A DNA stretch of 64,000 nt, taken from assembly GCA_943787375.1 (NCBI GenBank), contig CALSME010000006.1, forward strand, positions 62,001 to 126,000, read 5' to 3'. Below are positions 55,577-63,746 of the stretch, in pieces. Numbering within the stretch: the stretch's first letter is position 1; the number at the start of each line of letters is the position of its first letter. The stretch is from an uncultured Polaribacter sp. (lineage in GTDB: Bacteria; Bacteroidota; Bacteroidia; Flavobacteriales; Flavobacteriaceae). Under the pieces are notes generated by a model that was not told where the DNA came from, did no database searches, and was given only the letters and a program-made list of their open reading frames with translations. The translations under genes were made by a program, and so were the position numbers.

Positions 55577-56542
55577 ATGTCAAAAGAATTAAAAACAGGA
55601 ATTGTTGCCCTATTAGTGCTTGCCATGTCTTTCTGGGGGTATTCATTCCTGAAAGGGGAAAATATTTTTCAACCCAATAATCGCCAGTTTAAGGTTGAGT
55701 ATTCAAATATTGCTGGATTAAGCAAATCAAGCTTAGTAACTATCAATGGCCTAAAAGTAGGGAAGGTTGATAAAATTTTATTCAATCCCGATCCAACAAA
55801 AAGAGGTAGTTTAATTGTCTTATTTTCAATGGATGATGTGTTTGAATTTTCTAAAAAAAGTATTGTAAAAATTTATTCGCCAAGTCCACTAGGAGGTTCT
55901 AACCTAGCTATTATTCCCGATTATACCGGTGAGAATGCTGTTTCTGGAGATGTTTTACAAGGAGAAATAGAGTCGAGTTTGTTTACTTCTATTGGAGAGC
56001 GTTTAGATCCTATTCAAACAAAATTAGAACATGTAATTGTAAGTGCTGATTCGTTATTTAAAAACATCAACGATATTTTAGATAAACGAACAATCCAAAG
56101 TGTAAAAACCTCAGTTAAAACATTAGAACATTCTTTAGCTGATGTTCGCAAGACTATACAAGCAGTAAATGGTATTATGGATTCTACTTCCCTAGATCTA
56201 AAAGAAACAATGCGATATTCAAGAAATTTTGCAGAAAACTTGTCGAATGTATCAGACACACTTGTTAATGCAGATTTAGGGAAAATAATGCGAGAAGCAC
56301 AAGTTACTTTACAGACTGTAAACAATATGTTAAAAGGCATTGATGAAGGAAAAGGGTCTTTAGGGAAGTTTGTAAATGACAACGCGATGTATGACAATTT
56401 AACAAATGTTTCTAAAGAACTCGAACAGTTGCTTAGAGAAATGAAATTAAACCCAAAGCGTTTTGTGCATTTTTCATTATTTGGAAAGAGTGCAACACCC
56501 TTCAATCAACAGAATAATACGAATAATAAAACCAATCAATAA
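55577..56542 (+). CDS. MCE-domain lipid-transport protein, MlaD-like
   Basis: A 321-residue inner-membrane-anchored protein with one N-terminal span (TGIVALLVLAMSFWGYSFL) and an MCE domain (FKVEYSNIAGLSKSSLVTINGLKVGKV, residues about 35-115), including the SPSPLGGSNLAI loop. A long helical region follows (about 130-290), as in MlaD/PqiB-type proteins that form hexameric lipid channels. It would handle phospholipid traffic between membranes. No MlaE permease or MlaF ATPase lies nearby, so its partners are elsewhere. Nine bases separate it from the Fe-S gene downstream. Confidence 0.9.
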   Translation: MSKELKTGIVALLVLAMSFWGYSFLKGENIFQPNNRQFKVEYSNIAGLSKSSLVTINGLKVGKVDKILFNPDPTKRGSLIVLFSMDDVFEFSKKSIVKIYSPSPLGGSNLAIIPDYTGENAVSGDVLQGEIESSLFTSIGERLDPIQTKLEHVIVSADSLFKNINDILDKRTIQSVKTSVKTLEHSLADVRKTIQAVNGIMDSTSLDLKETMRYSRNFAENLSNVSDTLVNADLGKIMREAQVTLQTVNNMLKGIDEGKGSLGKFVNDNAMYDNLTNVSKELEQLLREMKLNPKRFVHFSLFGKSATPFNQQNNTNNKTNQ

Positions 56543-56551
56543 TATTTCAGC

Positions 56552-57868
56552 ATGAATTATATTTCAAATGTACTTTTCGGAGTTTTATTAATTATAGGGA
56601 TTGGCTTTTTTCTGAATAATATTCAAAAGCTTTATCGAAATATAAAACTAGGTAAAAGTATCAATAGAAATGATAATAAGCTCCAGCGTTTAAAAAATAT
56701 GGCAATGATTGCGCTCGGGCAATCTAAAATGGTAAAAAGACCCTTTTCAGGGTTTTTACATATTATTGTTTATGTTGGTTTTGTAATTATAAATATAGAA
56801 GTTTTAGAGATTGTTGTCGATGGATTGTTGGGGACTCACCGCGTTTTTCAGCCTTATTTAGGAGATGCATTTTACGGTTTTTTAATTGGTGTTTTTGAGG
56901 TGTTAGCCGCACTTGTTTTTATTGCTGTTGTTCTCTTTTGGTTGCGTAGAAACGTCTCTAACATTAAAAGATTTTTAAGTAAAGAAATGACTGGTTGGCC
57001 AAAAAGAGATGGAAATTTAATCCTCTATTTTGAGATGGTCTTAATGTCATTATTTATCATCATGAATGCTACAGATACTGCTTTTCAGGAAGCAGGAGTT
57101 GGAAATGTTGTCAGTCAATTTGTAGCACCAATTTTTGAAAGTTATTCCCCAGAAACCATTCATACGATAGAACGAACAGCTTGGTGGATTCATATTACGG
57201 GAATTTTAGTTTTCTTAAATTACCTGTTTTACTCGAAGCATTTACACATTCTTTTGGCGTTTCCAAATACCTATTTTGGGAATTTAAATCCAAAAGGTCA
57301 GTTTCCCAATTCTGAAGCGGTCACAAAAGAAGTGCAATTGATGATGGATCCTTCAGTAGACCCCTATGCAATGCCCGAAGAAGGAGCAGAAGAGGACGTT
57401 CCAGAAAAATTTGGCGCATCAGATGTTGCAGACCTAAGTTGGGTACAATTATTAAATGCTTATACATGTACTGAATGTGGTCGATGTACATCCGCTTGTC
57501 CAGCAAGTCTTACGGGCAAAGAATTGTCTCCAAGAAATATCATGATGAAAACGAGAGATCGTTTGGAAGAAGTTGGAAGAAATATCGATGAAAACAAGGG
57601 TACATTCAAAGACGATGGGAAACAATTATTAAACGATTACATCACTCCAGAAGAATTATGGGCCTGTACAAGTTGTAATGCCTGTGTAGAAGAATGCCCC
57701 GTAAGTATCGACCCACTGTCTATTATTATGGACATGAGAAAATATTTAGTGATGGAGCAAAGTGCTGCACCACAAGAGTTAAATATGATGATGACCAATA
57801 TAGAAAATAACGGTGCGCCATGGCAATACAATCAACAAGATAGATTGAATTGGGCAAACGAAGAGTAA
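56552..57868 (+). CDS. Membrane (Fe-S) oxidoreductase, HdrC/GlpC-like
   Basis: A 438-residue membrane protein with about five spans in the first 240 residues, resembling a cytochrome-b-like/NarI-type part. Two [4Fe-4S] motifs follow, CTECGRCTSACP (about residue 307) and CTSCNACVEECP (about 371). The arrangement matches respiratory (Fe-S)-binding proteins related to heterodisulfide reductase and glycolate/lactate oxidase subunits, and it probably passes electrons to or from menaquinone. The partner CCG-domain protein is encoded 72 bp downstream. The electron donor is unknown. Confidence 0.85.
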   Translation: MNYISNVLFGVLLIIGIGFFLNNIQKLYRNIKLGKSINRNDNKLQRLKNMAMIALGQSKMVKRPFSGFLHIIVYVGFVIINIEVLEIVVDGLLGTHRVFQPYLGDAFYGFLIGVFEVLAALVFIAVVLFWLRRNVSNIKRFLSKEMTGWPKRDGNLILYFEMVLMSLFIIMNATDTAFQEAGVGNVVSQFVAPIFESYSPETIHTIERTAWWIHITGILVFLNYLFYSKHLHILLAFPNTYFGNLNPKGQFPNSEAVTKEVQLMMDPSVDPYAMPEEGAEEDVPEKFGASDVADLSWVQLLNAYTCTECGRCTSACPASLTGKELSPRNIMMKTRDRLEEVGRNIDENKGTFKDDGKQLLNDYITPEELWACTSCNACVEECPVSIDPLSIIMDMRKYLVMEQSAAPQELNMMMTNIENNGAPWQYNQQDRLNWANEE

Positions 57869-57940
57869 TCTAATTTTCTGTCAAAATTATTAAAAAAAGA
57901 ATTCTATATAGTAACAAATTAAACGATTAAAAAGCAAACT

Positions 57941-58720
57941 ATGAACGTACCTACAATGGCAGATATGATGGCACAAGGAAAGCAACCAGAAGTTTTGTTT
58001 TGGGTAGGTGCAGCCGGCAGCTATGATGATCGAGCAAAAAAGATTTCAAGAGCGTTTGTCAAAATATTGCATGCAGCCAATGTAGATTTCGCCGTTTTAG
58101 GAACAGAAGAATCCTCTACAGGGGATGCAGCAAAAAGAGCCGGAAATGAATTCTTATTTCAAATGCAGGCATTGATGAATATTGAAGTTTTAAATGGGTA
58201 TGAAGTAAAAAAAATCGTGACTTGCGATCCCCATTCATTCAATACCTTAAAAAACGAATACCCGAGTTTGGGGGGGGGATACGAAGTTTTTCATCATACG
58301 CAATTCATTCAAAATTTAATTTCAGAGGGACGTTTAGAAATTGACAAAACAACCCTAAAAGGTAAAAGAGTTACTTTTCATGATCCATGCTATTTAGGAA
58401 GAGCCAATGAAGTCTATGAATCTCCTAGAGATTTAATACGTAGGCTAGGAGTTAATTTAACAGAAATGAAACGCCATAAAGGGACGGCTTTATGTTGTGG
58501 AGCAGGTGGAGCGCAAATGTTTAAAGATGCAGAAAAAGGGAATAAAGAAATCAATATTTTAAGAACAGAAGATGCTTTAGAAACCAAACCTCAAATTATT
58601 GCAACGGGTTGCCCGTATTGTAATACGATGATGACAGATGGAATTAAGTTCAAAGAAAAAGAAACGGAAGTGGTTGTTAAAGACATCGCAGAATTAATCT
58701 CAGAAGCAAATGGTTTGTAA
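57941..58720 (+). CDS. CCG-domain (Fe-S) oxidoreductase subunit, HdrB/LutA-like
   Basis: A 259-residue soluble partner of the preceding membrane Fe-S protein. One full CCG cysteine set is visible: DPCYLGR, then ALCCGAGGAQMF, then ATGCPYCNTM. This set binds an unusual [4Fe-4S] centre in heterodisulfide reductase HdrB. The first half keeps only one cysteine (IVTCDPHSF), so the second CCG site of the family is degenerate. A run of nine Gs (58270-58278) lies in the frame. Its stop overlaps an alternative ATG of the next small gene by 11 bases. Confidence 0.85.
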   Translation: MNVPTMADMMAQGKQPEVLFWVGAAGSYDDRAKKISRAFVKILHAANVDFAVLGTEESSTGDAAKRAGNEFLFQMQALMNIEVLNGYEVKKIVTCDPHSFNTLKNEYPSLGGGYEVFHHTQFIQNLISEGRLEIDKTTLKGKRVTFHDPCYLGRANEVYESPRDLIRRLGVNLTEMKRHKGTALCCGAGGAQMFKDAEKGNKEINILRTEDALETKPQIIATGCPYCNTMMTDGIKFKEKETEVVVKDIAELISEANGL

Positions 58721-58721
58721 A

Positions 58722-59102
58722 ATGAAAAACAGTTGGTTATTTCTTATTGGACTTGTTTTTATTACTTGTAATACGAGTGAAGTAAAGAAAACAGCGCCTT
58801 TAGAAGTTGTAAAAGCAAAAGACACGACGCAAGTAGTGAAGGCAGATGTTGTTAAAAAAGAGACCCTTGTTTTTAAAGTACAAATTGCAGCTTTGAAACA
58901 GCCAAATGAAAGTTTTTCCAAATTAGAAGGCATCGCTATATCTCAAGAAAATGAACTTACAAAATACAGATTGGGGAGTTTTAATACCTATGCGGAAGCA
59001 CGAAAATATAGAACAAGTATCCTTAACACCTATGAAGATGCATTTGTAATCGCATTAAAAAACAAAGTTCCAGTTTCTATTTTAGAAGCAATAGCGGATT
59101 AA
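58722..59102 (+). CDS. Small predicted lipoprotein with SPOR-like domain
   Basis: A 126-residue protein of unknown function. The start ATG 58722 gives a short signal peptide with a possible lipobox FITC. The C-terminal half (KVQIAALKQPNES, KLEGIAISQENELTKYRLGSFNTYAEARKYRTSIL, DAFVIALKN) has the layout of a SPOR domain, which binds septal peptidoglycan. It begins one base after the stop of the CCG gene, so it is probably co-translated. Functional linkage to the Fe-S proteins is not evident. Confidence 0.65.
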   Translation: MKNSWLFLIGLVFITCNTSEVKKTAPLEVVKAKDTTQVVKADVVKKETLVFKVQIAALKQPNESFSKLEGIAISQENELTKYRLGSFNTYAEARKYRTSILNTYEDAFVIALKNKVPVSILEAIAD

Positions 59103-59218
59103 ATTTTTATGAAATACATTTTTCAAAACAGTGCCGTTACCTTATTTCCAAAGCTTTTAAAAATCGCTTTTATAATAGTTGATTGTCCCTCACTAAAAGT
59201 ACAAAAAAGTACAAAATC

Positions 59219-60148
59219 ATGGATGTAAAAAGTTATTTAAAAGCGGCAAGATTACGTACACTTCCCTTATCCATTTCAGGAATTATTGTTGGAAGTATTC
59301 TTGGAAATGATGCTATTAATGCAAACCTTACTTCAGAAGTTACCGCTCCTTTTTGGACAACTTCAATCTTTTGGTTAGCAATTTTAACTACAATTGGATT
59401 TCAAGTGTTGTCAAATCTTGCTAATGATTATGGAGACGGTATCAAAGGAACTGATGACAATCGCAAAGGAGAAGCTAGAATGGTTTCCTCAGGAGTCATT
59501 TCACCAAAGGAAATGAAACGTGCAATGATCTTCACCACAATCTTTTCATTATGTATTGCAGTTCTCTTAATATACGTAGCCTTTGGTCGAGAGAATTTTG
59601 GATACTCAGTAGCCTTTTTTATGCTTGGGTTAGCGTCTGTTGCAGCTGCAATTAAATATACAGTAGGAGAATTTGCATATGGTTACAGTGGTTTGGGAGA
59701 TGTTTTTGTCTTCTTATTCTTCGGATTACTGAGTGTTGTTGGAAGTTATATTTTATTTACACACCAAATAAACGCATTGTTATTTTTGCCAGCAACCTCC
59801 ATTGGTTTACTAAGTGCTGCTGTTTTGAACTTAAACAATATGAGAGATCAAATAGAAGACAAGCAGCATCACAAAAATACGTTGGTTGTAAGTTTGGGAA
59901 GTCAAAAAGCAAAAATATATCATTATATTTTAATTTTAGGTGCCTTAGTTACCGCTGTTTTATATGTAGAGATGCACTACCAAGCACCAATTCAATACTT
60001 ATTTTTAATTGCTTTTATTCCTTTATTTTTAAATATAAAAGTAGTTGCACAAAATATCCTTTTCTCGGAGTTAGACAACGAATTAAAGAAAGTTGCTCTC
60101 AGCACTTTTTTATTCGCAATTCTTTTTGGAATTGGACAAATACTTTAA
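59219..60148 (+). CDS. menA: 1,4-dihydroxy-2-naphthoate polyprenyltransferase
   Basis: MenA prenylates DHNA in the inner membrane to make demethylmenaquinone. The 309-residue UbiA-family protein has about nine spans. The first Asp-rich motif is NLANDYGDGIKGTDDNRKG (about residues 73-91), and the second is NNMRDQIEDKQHHKNTL (about 213-229). The start is ATG 59219 (DVKSYLKAARLRTLPLSISG), which matches the family; an in-frame TTG 36 bp upstream would add unconserved residues. menC and menE follow within 3.5 kb in the same direction. Confidence 0.95.
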   Translation: MDVKSYLKAARLRTLPLSISGIIVGSILGNDAINANLTSEVTAPFWTTSIFWLAILTTIGFQVLSNLANDYGDGIKGTDDNRKGEARMVSSGVISPKEMKRAMIFTTIFSLCIAVLLIYVAFGRENFGYSVAFFMLGLASVAAAIKYTVGEFAYGYSGLGDVFVFLFFGLLSVVGSYILFTHQINALLFLPATSIGLLSAAVLNLNNMRDQIEDKQHHKNTLVVSLGSQKAKIYHYILILGALVTAVLYVEMHYQAPIQYLFLIAFIPLFLNIKVVAQNILFSELDNELKKVALSTFLFAILFGIGQIL

Positions 60149-60157
60149 ACCATTACA

Positions 60158-60670
60158 ATGAAAACAATAAAAATAATTCTGAGTGTCATTACCTTTTTTG
60201 TCGTTGCTTTTTTTCTAACTGGTTTGTTCGTAAAAGAAACAACCTATCAAGCATCAGTAATTATCAATAAGCCTATTTCATCGGTTTTTAAAGATTTTAG
60301 TATCTCTGATAACATTAAAAAATGGATTCCTGAAATAAAATCAGTGAAAGTGATCAACGAAAATCCAGGGAAGGTTGGTAGTACCTATGAAATTGTTATC
60401 AATAATAGCGGACAAGACATTACGATGACTCAAAAAGTTCTCGCTTTCGTACCCAATGAAAAGGCAACTTTCTATTTTGATGCCGAAAATATGTTAAAAA
60501 CAGATGACTATGTTTTTACAGAAAATGGAGGTACCACAACCATTCAATTAAACGCAATTTGTGTCAGCGATTCCTACATTATGGCTTGTATGTTTCCGTA
60601 TTTTAAAGGAACCTTTCAAGCACAAGACCAAGGATATTTGAACAGTTTTAAAGCGTTTGCAGAAAAATAA
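60158..60670 (+). CDS. SRPBCC-like (polyketide cyclase/START fold) membrane-anchored protein
   Basis: A 170-residue protein with an N-terminal span (IKIILSVITFFVVAFFLTGLFV) followed by a domain with the strand and helix pattern of the SRPBCC superfamily: ASVIINKPISSVFKDFSISDNIKKWIPEIKS, then GSTYEIVI and the C-terminal helix. These proteins bind hydrophobic ligands in a cavity. It lies between menA and menC, 9 bp after menA, suggesting co-transcription, but a role in quinone metabolism is only suggested by position. Confidence 0.7.
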   Translation: MKTIKIILSVITFFVVAFFLTGLFVKETTYQASVIINKPISSVFKDFSISDNIKKWIPEIKSVKVINENPGKVGSTYEIVINNSGQDITMTQKVLAFVPNEKATFYFDAENMLKTDDYVFTENGGTTTIQLNAICVSDSYIMACMFPYFKGTFQAQDQGYLNSFKAFAEK

Positions 60671-60677
60671 GTTTATT

Positions 60678-61715
60678 TTGATAAAAGCGACCTACAAAAA
60701 ATACACCCTAAATTTTAAAAACCCGAGTGGAACCTCTCGCGGAATTTTAAGAACCAAAGAAACTTGGTTTCTGATTTTAGAAGAAAATGGAAAAAAAGGG
60801 TATGGAGAAACCGGTCTTTTTAGAGGTTTGAGTATAGATGATGTTCCAGAATATGAGGAAAAACTTGCCTGGGTTTGCAATCATATCAATTTAGGAATCG
60901 AAAAATTATTGGTCGAATTGTCTCACTTTCCTTCCATTCAATTTGGCATAGAACAGGCATTTTTATCGCTACAGAGTGATTTACCCTTTCAATTGTTTCC
61001 CTCAAAATTTACAGAAAGTAAAACTCCAATTCCAATCAATGGCTTAATTTGGATGGGCGACAAAGAGTTCATGAAAAGCCAAATAAAAGAGAAGTTAAAT
61101 CAAGGGTTTTCTTGTTTAAAAATGAAAATAGGATCTATCAATTTTGACGCGGAAGTCGATTTGTTAAAATCCATTAGAAAAGAGTTTTCACCTTCGGAAA
61201 TCGAATTAAGAGTGGATGCAAATGGCGCTTTTTTACCAGAAGAAGCCTTTCGTAAATTGGAAACTCTCTCCATGTTAAAAATACATTCTATAGAACAACC
61301 GATCCAACAAGGTCAAGTAAAAGCAATGGCCCTATTATGCGCCAACACACCGATACCAATCGCATTGGACGAAGAACTCATTGGAGTGCTTTCTTCTTCA
61401 AAGAAGAAAGCACTTATCGAAACTATAAAACCGCAATACATTATTTTAAAACCAAGTTTGGTGGGTGGGTTTGCAGGAACAAAAGAATGGATTTCAATTG
61501 CAGAAAAAAATAATGCAGCTTGGTGGATTACTTCAGCACTAGAAAGTAATGTGGGGTTGAATGCAATCGCACAATTCACATATACTTTAAAAAGTAAATT
61601 ACCACAAGGCTTGGGTACAGGGAGTTTATTTACAAACAATATAGATAGCCCTTTAGAAGTGAATAAAGGAGCGTTGCATTATAATAATTTAGTAAATTGG
61701 GATTTTAAATTATAA
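60678..61715 (+). CDS. menC: o-Succinylbenzoate synthase
   Basis: MenC dehydrates SHCHC to o-succinylbenzoate in menaquinone synthesis. The enolase-superfamily motifs are visible: CLKMKIG with the Lys-x-Lys general base, RVDANGAF and IEQP with metal ligands, ALDEEL, and LKPSLVGGF. No ATG exists near the start. The likely start is TTG 60678 (IKATYKKYTLNF), giving 345 residues and matching the family start; a TTG 21 bp upstream would overlap the previous gene by 14 bp. It is followed 2 bp later by the CPBP gene. Confidence 0.92.
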   Translation: MIKATYKKYTLNFKNPSGTSRGILRTKETWFLILEENGKKGYGETGLFRGLSIDDVPEYEEKLAWVCNHINLGIEKLLVELSHFPSIQFGIEQAFLSLQSDLPFQLFPSKFTESKTPIPINGLIWMGDKEFMKSQIKEKLNQGFSCLKMKIGSINFDAEVDLLKSIRKEFSPSEIELRVDANGAFLPEEAFRKLETLSMLKIHSIEQPIQQGQVKAMALLCANTPIPIALDEELIGVLSSSKKKALIETIKPQYIILKPSLVGGFAGTKEWISIAEKNNAAWWITSALESNVGLNAIAQFTYTLKSKLPQGLGTGSLFTNNIDSPLEVNKGALHYNNLVNWDFKL

Positions 61716-61717
61716 TT

Positions 61718-62674
61718 ATGGGTTTTATAGAAACAGGTTACAAAGGAAAGAATGATTGGTGGATGTATATTTTAGGCATTATAATTATTTTCTTTGGAAC
61801 TCAATTAGGATCCATTCCTTTAGGATTGGTTGCTTTTTCAAAAGCAGGAGGTGATTTGGCGGTCTATTTAGAAGCAGCCAATGATAATTTTATGAAAATG
61901 GGTATCAACGCCAATTTATTTCTATTCCTAATGATTTTTACATTTATGATGGGGCTTTTAGCCTTGTTTCTTTCCGTAAAATACATTCATAAAAAGAAAT
62001 TTAAATGGATTGTAACCTCTAGAGCGTTTATTGATTGGAAACGTGTTTCTTTTGGCTTTTTTTCTTGGGGAATTCTCTCTGCCGTAATCATTCTCGTAGG
62101 CATTTACTTTGAACCTGAATTGTATGATTGGAATTTTAAACCGATTCCATTTTTTACCTTACTGGTAATTTCATTGTTCTTTCTCCCTTTGCAAACAAGT
62201 ACAGAAGAAGTCTTGTTTAGAGGTTATTTTATGCAAGGATTGGGATTGTTGGCAAAGAATCGATGGTTTCCTCTACTAATGACTTCAGTGATTTTTGGGT
62301 TGCTGCATATGGCAAATCCTGAAATTGATAAAATAGGAAACATCGCGCTGGTTTTTTATATTGGAACGGGACTATTTTTTGGAATTGCAACCTTAATGGA
62401 TGAAGGATTAGAACTTGCCCTAGGCTTGCACGCCTCCAACAATATTGTTGCCGCTTTTTTGGTAACTACAGATTGGACTGTTTTTCAAACAGACGCCTTG
62501 TTTGTTGATAAATCCGAACCTTCGGTATCGTTATTAATGTTTTTACCTGTTTTTGTTTTATACCCATTCATGTTGTTTTTGTTCTCCCAAAAATACAATT
62601 GGAAAAATTGGAAAGAAAAACTTTTTGGAGCTGTTGAAAAACCGAATCTAATTGTTCAAAATGAATTTTCATAA
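61718..62674 (+). CDS. CPBP-family intramembrane metalloprotease (CAAX/Abi type)
   Basis: A 318-residue membrane protein with about eight spans and the CPBP/Abi motifs: Glu-Glu-x3-Arg in STEEVLFRGYFMQG, FGLLHMANPE, and a third His in LGLHASNNIVAAF. Family members include CAAX prenyl proteases and bacteriocin-immunity or membrane-signalling proteases; the substrate is unknown here. It is inserted between menC (2 bp) and menE (14-bp overlap), so it is co-expressed with menaquinone genes. Confidence 0.88.
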   Translation: MGFIETGYKGKNDWWMYILGIIIIFFGTQLGSIPLGLVAFSKAGGDLAVYLEAANDNFMKMGINANLFLFLMIFTFMMGLLALFLSVKYIHKKKFKWIVTSRAFIDWKRVSFGFFSWGILSAVIILVGIYFEPELYDWNFKPIPFFTLLVISLFFLPLQTSTEEVLFRGYFMQGLGLLAKNRWFPLLMTSVIFGLLHMANPEIDKIGNIALVFYIGTGLFFGIATLMDEGLELALGLHASNNIVAAFLVTTDWTVFQTDALFVDKSEPSVSLLMFLPVFVLYPFMLFLFSQKYNWKNWKEKLFGAVEKPNLIVQNEFS

Positions 62675-63737
62675 AAGCTTTCAATTAAATGGAAAAACAT
62701 TTGCTAACCCAAATGAAATCATTGATTTTTCGAAGGAAATTTCTTTGGAAATTTCTCTTTTTCTAAAAGATTGGTTTTCCGAAAAACGGAGTCTTGAAGT
62801 CAAAACTTCAGGTTCAACAGGAGTACCCAAAACAATTGCGATCAAAAAAGAATTTTTTATCAATTCGGCCTTGTCAACCGCTGAATTTCTTGATTTAAAA
62901 GAAGGTACAACTGCTTTAATGTGTTTGCCACCAAAATACATAGCAGGAAAAATGATGTTGGTAAGAGCCCTTGTTTTAGGGTGGCATTTAGACATCGTTT
63001 CTCCAAAGTCAAATCCGTTAGAAAATAACAATAAAACCTATGACTTTTCTGCAATGGTTCCCTTACAGTTAGAACACTCTTTGGTAAAAATCGATCAAAT
63101 TAAAAAAGTAATTGTTGGAGGGGGTGTGGTTACTTTACAACTTCAAGAAAAATTACAAGGTATTCAAAGTGTTATTTTTGCAACCTATGGAATGACTGAA
63201 ACCGTTACACATATTGCACTCAAAAAACTAAATCATTTTTTACCATCAGCAGGATTGGAGCCTTTTGCTTCTTTTTACCAATTATTGCCCAATGTAAAAA
63301 TCTATAAAGACACTCGAAATTGTTTGGTAATAGATGCGCCAAAAGTTGCTGAAGAAATCATATTTACGAATGACGTTGTCGATGTAGTTTCAGACAGGCA
63401 TTTTGAATGGTTAGGTCGTTTTGATAATGTAATCAATTCCGGTGGCATTAAACTACACCCAGAAAAAATAGAGAAAAAGCTCTCCAAAATTATTGACCAA
63501 CGTTTTTTTGTTGCTGGAATTCCTGATGCACTATTGGGTGAAAAATTACTTTTAATTATTGAACATCAAAGCGAAAATCTCTTAAAGCTACAACAATTTG
63601 TCTCTGAAAAAATTCAGCATTTAGACAGCCTCTCTAAATACGAAAAACCAAAAGAAATTTGTTTTGTTTCTTCATTTGTAACAACAGAAACAAAAAAAAT
63701 CCAACGTAAAAAAACATTGGATCTGTTGGGTTTATAA
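62661..63737 (+). CDS. menE: o-Succinylbenzoate-CoA ligase
   Basis: MenE activates o-succinylbenzoate with ATP and CoA. The 358-residue protein belongs to the short AMP-forming ligases of Bacteroidota. It has the P-loop-like TSGSTGVPK (about residues 50-58), the TYGMTETVTH adenylate motif, and the hinge region EWLGRFDNVINSGGIKLHPEKIE, with the C-terminal lysine near KKIQRKK. The start is ATG 62661, overlapping the CPBP gene by 14 bp. It is shorter than E. coli MenE (about 450), the usual state in this phylum. Confidence 0.92.
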   Translation: MNFHKSFQLNGKTFANPNEIIDFSKEISLEISLFLKDWFSEKRSLEVKTSGSTGVPKTIAIKKEFFINSALSTAEFLDLKEGTTALMCLPPKYIAGKMMLVRALVLGWHLDIVSPKSNPLENNNKTYDFSAMVPLQLEHSLVKIDQIKKVIVGGGVVTLQLQEKLQGIQSVIFATYGMTETVTHIALKKLNHFLPSAGLEPFASFYQLLPNVKIYKDTRNCLVIDAPKVAEEIIFTNDVVDVVSDRHFEWLGRFDNVINSGGIKLHPEKIEKKLSKIIDQRFFVAGIPDALLGEKLLLIIEHQSENLLKLQQFVSEKIQHLDSLSKYEKPKEICFVSSFVTTETKKIQRKKTLDLLGL

Positions 63738-63746
63738 ATGAATAAT

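Noticed and set aside
55995..56505. A 163-codon antisense frame in the MlaD-like gene
   Set aside because: It is opposite the helical region of a well-matched gene and shows no protein-like features.
59109..59228. A 39-codon frame ahead of menA
   Set aside because: It overlaps the menA start, has no domain or clear membrane span, and contains a short AAAGTACAAA repeat; chance is more likely.
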